Positions 14,093-15,635 of a stretch of 15,635 nt of DNA are shown here, one piece after another; positions within the stretch are counted from its first letter, which is position 1, and every line of letters starts with the position of its first letter. The position numbers and the translations under genes are program-made. This DNA comes from CAADGU01 sp964581605 (GTDB lineage Bacteria > Chloroflexota > Anaerolineae > Promineifilales > Promineifilaceae), in assembly GCA_964581605.1 (NCBI GenBank), contig CAZOPF010000123.1:1-15635 (forward strand), in the 5' to 3' direction. The notes beneath the pieces were generated by a model that saw only the letters and a program-made list of their open reading frames with translations, was not told the DNA's origin and did no database searches.

Positions 14093-15376
14093 TCAGGGTA
14101 TAAAGAGCCTGGGGTCAACGAATGTTTCGTTAATTTTGTCGAAAATGGTGTAATGGACGTGTGGCCCGGTAGCGATGCCTACCGCACCCATAACGCCTAC
14201 GGCCTGGCCCTGTTTTACATGGCCTTCTTCTACGAAGTAGGTACGGCCGTGCAACAGCCAGACAATCCATTCATCATTTTCAATGCGGATGGTGCTGTTG
14301 AACCATTGGTCGGTGTAGGTAGTCACTTCACCGGCGATAGGGGCTTGCAGCACGGCCGTGCTGTTGCTGCTGGAAATATCTAACCCCGGCAGTCCATAGC
14401 TGCATCCGTGTATGTCCTGGGTCAAAATGGGAGATTCCGTGATGGGGTTGAGGCGGGGGCGCAATGACGGCCGCCCCACCAGATGCTCCTCGCCTACACA
14501 ATCCCCATCCGGCATCACCCGGTAAGCCGGAAAGGTCATACTCACTTCGCTGCCTTCCACACCGCCGAGTAGATCAGTGAAAAACTGGCTGGTGAGGTCA
14601 TAAAATTGCAGGCTGATATAGAGCATGGTTAGAGCTAACGGCCGTTCGGCCATATCCAGTTGCCCCGTAATCAGGCCTTGAAACGCCAGGTGCGCCGGCC
14701 AGGCCCCCAACGTTTTCATTTGCACCGTGCCCAGTTCAATATCGCTGTACACCATGTCTGTGTGGGCCGCATCATACAAATTCATCACATAGGCCGATTC
14801 ATCTGCGTCCAGCCGTTCGGCCGCGCCCATGCCCGCGTTATACGCAAAATAGCATCGTTTGATCGTTTCCGGGTCTTGCGTGAAATAGGTGATGTCCGGG
14901 CAGCGTTTCTTGAACTCTTCAGCGCCAATGCGCAGCTGCTCCTGCACTTCCCGGTTGGAAATGGGACCGGGCGTAAAGCAGGGATACGCCCCAGACCGCA
15001 CCAGATCATATGCGCCCATGATGCCGGTGCAGTTAGCGGGATTGACGGCTAACATGCTGTTTTCTTTGAACCACAAGACCAGCGGTACTTCGCGGGGGAT
15101 GTCTACCGAACGCGCAATCGTATCAGCAACGGGTGCCCACTGCACGGCCGTTACCTGAATATCTTGCGGTAAAGCGTACTGCCCATTCATATACACCCTG
15201 CTGCCCACAAACAACCCCGTTCCCAACAGCAGCAACAATACGGTATCATACATCCCTCGCAAAAAGCCGAAGGCCATCACCTGTTTGTTGATGCCCAACA
15301 GAGGCCACACCTGCTGCTGCCACCAGACTACTACACGCCCTTGCCACAGCAAAATCGCCTCTAGTAAAGGAGACAT
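14093..15376 (-). CDS. Membrane-anchored lytic-transglycosylase-like and M23 (LytM) protein
   Basis: 427-aa envelope protein. A single membrane helix (about residues 43-60) follows a cytoplasmic N-terminus. Residues about 95-210 resemble the SLT/lysozyme-like fold: WFKENSMLAVNPANCTGIMG, with E105 as likely catalytic acid, and CYFAYNAGMGAAERL containing the YNAG motif. The C-terminus (about 320-427) is an M23/LytM domain with WLLHGRT (H376) and GPHVHYTI (H406, H408). The first zinc motif, normally H-x-G-x-D, reads LPGLD (329-333), so one zinc His is Leu while D333 remains. The M23 part may thus be inactive, as in the LytM activators EnvC and NlpD, while the SLT part looks intact. First gene of a three-gene cluster; no Shine-Dalgarno, and the promoter overlaps the start. 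It may cut or sense peptidoglycan. Confidence 0.85.
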   Translation of the reverse strand: MSPLLEAILLWQGRVVVWWQQQVWPLLGINKQVMAFGFLRGMYDTVLLLLLGTGLFVGSRVYMNGQYALPQDIQVTAVQWAPVADTIARSVDIPREVPLVLWFKENSMLAVNPANCTGIMGAYDLVRSGAYPCFTPGPISNREVQEQLRIGAEEFKKRCPDITYFTQDPETIKRCYFAYNAGMGAAERLDADESAYVMNLYDAAHTDMVYSDIELGTVQMKTLGAWPAHLAFQGLITGQLDMAERPLALTMLYISLQFYDLTSQFFTDLLGGVEGSEVSMTFPAYRVMPDGDCVGEEHLVGRPSLRPRLNPITESPILTQDIHGCSYGLPGLDISSSNSTAVLQAPIAGEVTTYTDQWFNSTIRIENDEWIVWLLHGRTYFVEEGHVKQGQAVGVMGAVGIATGPHVHYTIFDKINETFVDPRLFIP

Positions 15377-15414
15377 AATGTATACATTATGCCTGAGATT
15401 ACATAAAGTTGCAA
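15374..15414 (-). promoter_or_regulatory. Promoter with 18-bp palindromic operator over -10 and start codon
   Basis: On the minus strand TTGCAA (-35, 15409-15414), 17 bp, CATAAT (-10, 15386-15391), then 9 nt to the ATG (15374-15376). The -10 box, the intervening bases and the ATG together form the perfect palindrome CATAATGTATACATTATG (15374-15391), a likely dimer-binding operator. The transcript would start within a few bases of the ATG. Confidence 0.72.
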
Positions 15415-15465
15415 GCGTTATGTCGAATAAGTAAGGGGAATTACAGGAAAAACACAGAGGTTATT

Positions 15466-15623
15466 GGTGGCAAGTGGCAGGTAATCACTTGCAACCTGCC
15501 ACCTGCCACCTGCCACCTGCCACCTGCCACCTGCCACCTGCCACCTGCCACTTGCCACCTGCCACTTGCCACTTGCCACTTGCCACCTGCCACCTGCCAC
15601 CTGCCACCTGCTACTTGCTACCT
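15466..15623. repeat. GCCACCT heptamer array (19 units) with inverted arm
   Basis: Nineteen heptamers in perfect register at 15491-15623, mostly GCCACCT or GCCACTT, with end units GCAACCT, GCTACTT and GCTACCT. An opposite-orientation arm GGTGGCAAGTGGCAGGT (15466-15482) pairs imperfectly with 15487-15503 around AATC. Identical copies sit in the middle and diverged ones at the ends, as expected of slippage growth. There are no unique spacers, so it is not a CRISPR array. No gene is seen from 15377 to the right edge. Confidence 0.93.
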
Positions 15624-15635
15624 TTGCCATGTACT

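Noticed and set aside
15466..15623. CRISPR array at the right end
   Set aside because: Units are 7 bp and directly adjacent without spacers; no cas gene is nearby.

Overview
The window is a stretch of bacterial chromosome, most likely from a member of the Chloroflexota (Anaerolineae or a relative), probably a metagenome-assembled scaffold. This is an inference. It rests on a secreted protein with a long Thr-Pro-Thr-Asn linker, an XRE-STAND-TPR regulator, moderately high GC, short-unit repeats between genes, and a very frequent ACGGCCGT palindrome. A run of exactly 100 N at 5928-6027 is a scaffolding gap.

Layout. 1-1153 (minus, cut by the left edge): secreted protein with a TPTN-repeat linker. 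1441-3861 (plus): XRE-STAND-TPR regulator. 3866-4699 (minus): MBL-fold hydrolase, with a 338 bp structured, gene-free stretch upstream. 5038-9286 (minus), listed from 9286 downward: ECF sigma factor, zinc-binding anti-sigma candidate, DUF427 protein, glucokinase, 6-phosphogluconolactonase, then, across the gap, protoheme IX farnesyltransferase. 9467-11983 (plus): type IIA topoisomerase subunit A (gyrA), with its own sigma70-type promoter and a strong leader hairpin. 12145-12621 (plus): cold-shock-domain protein. A bidirectional terminator at 12807-12837 separates it from a minus-strand envelope cluster (12836-15376): membrane-anchored SLT/LytM protein, LysM membrane protein and a two-helix membrane protein. 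The right end is a heptamer array.

How the genes relate. Glucokinase and 6-phosphogluconolactonase are steps of glucose entry into the oxidative pentose phosphate route. The farnesyltransferase makes heme O for terminal oxidases. The sigma factor and the small Cys/His protein form a likely regulatory pair. The three right-hand genes look like one cell-wall-facing operon; its promoter carries an 18-bp perfect palindrome across the -10 box and the start codon, which points to repression and leaderless translation.

The most interesting signals lie outside the genes. (i) ACGGCCGT occurs about 21 times, in all three codon frames, like the HIP1 palindrome of cyanobacteria. (ii) Nearly every intergenic space holds a 7- or 8-bp tandem array, usually self-complementary. 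(iii) Two genes appear to be leaderless. (iv) The gyrA leader hairpin and the folded 4.74-4.98 kb region are RNA-structure candidates. No mobile element, CRISPR array, rRNA or tRNA was found.
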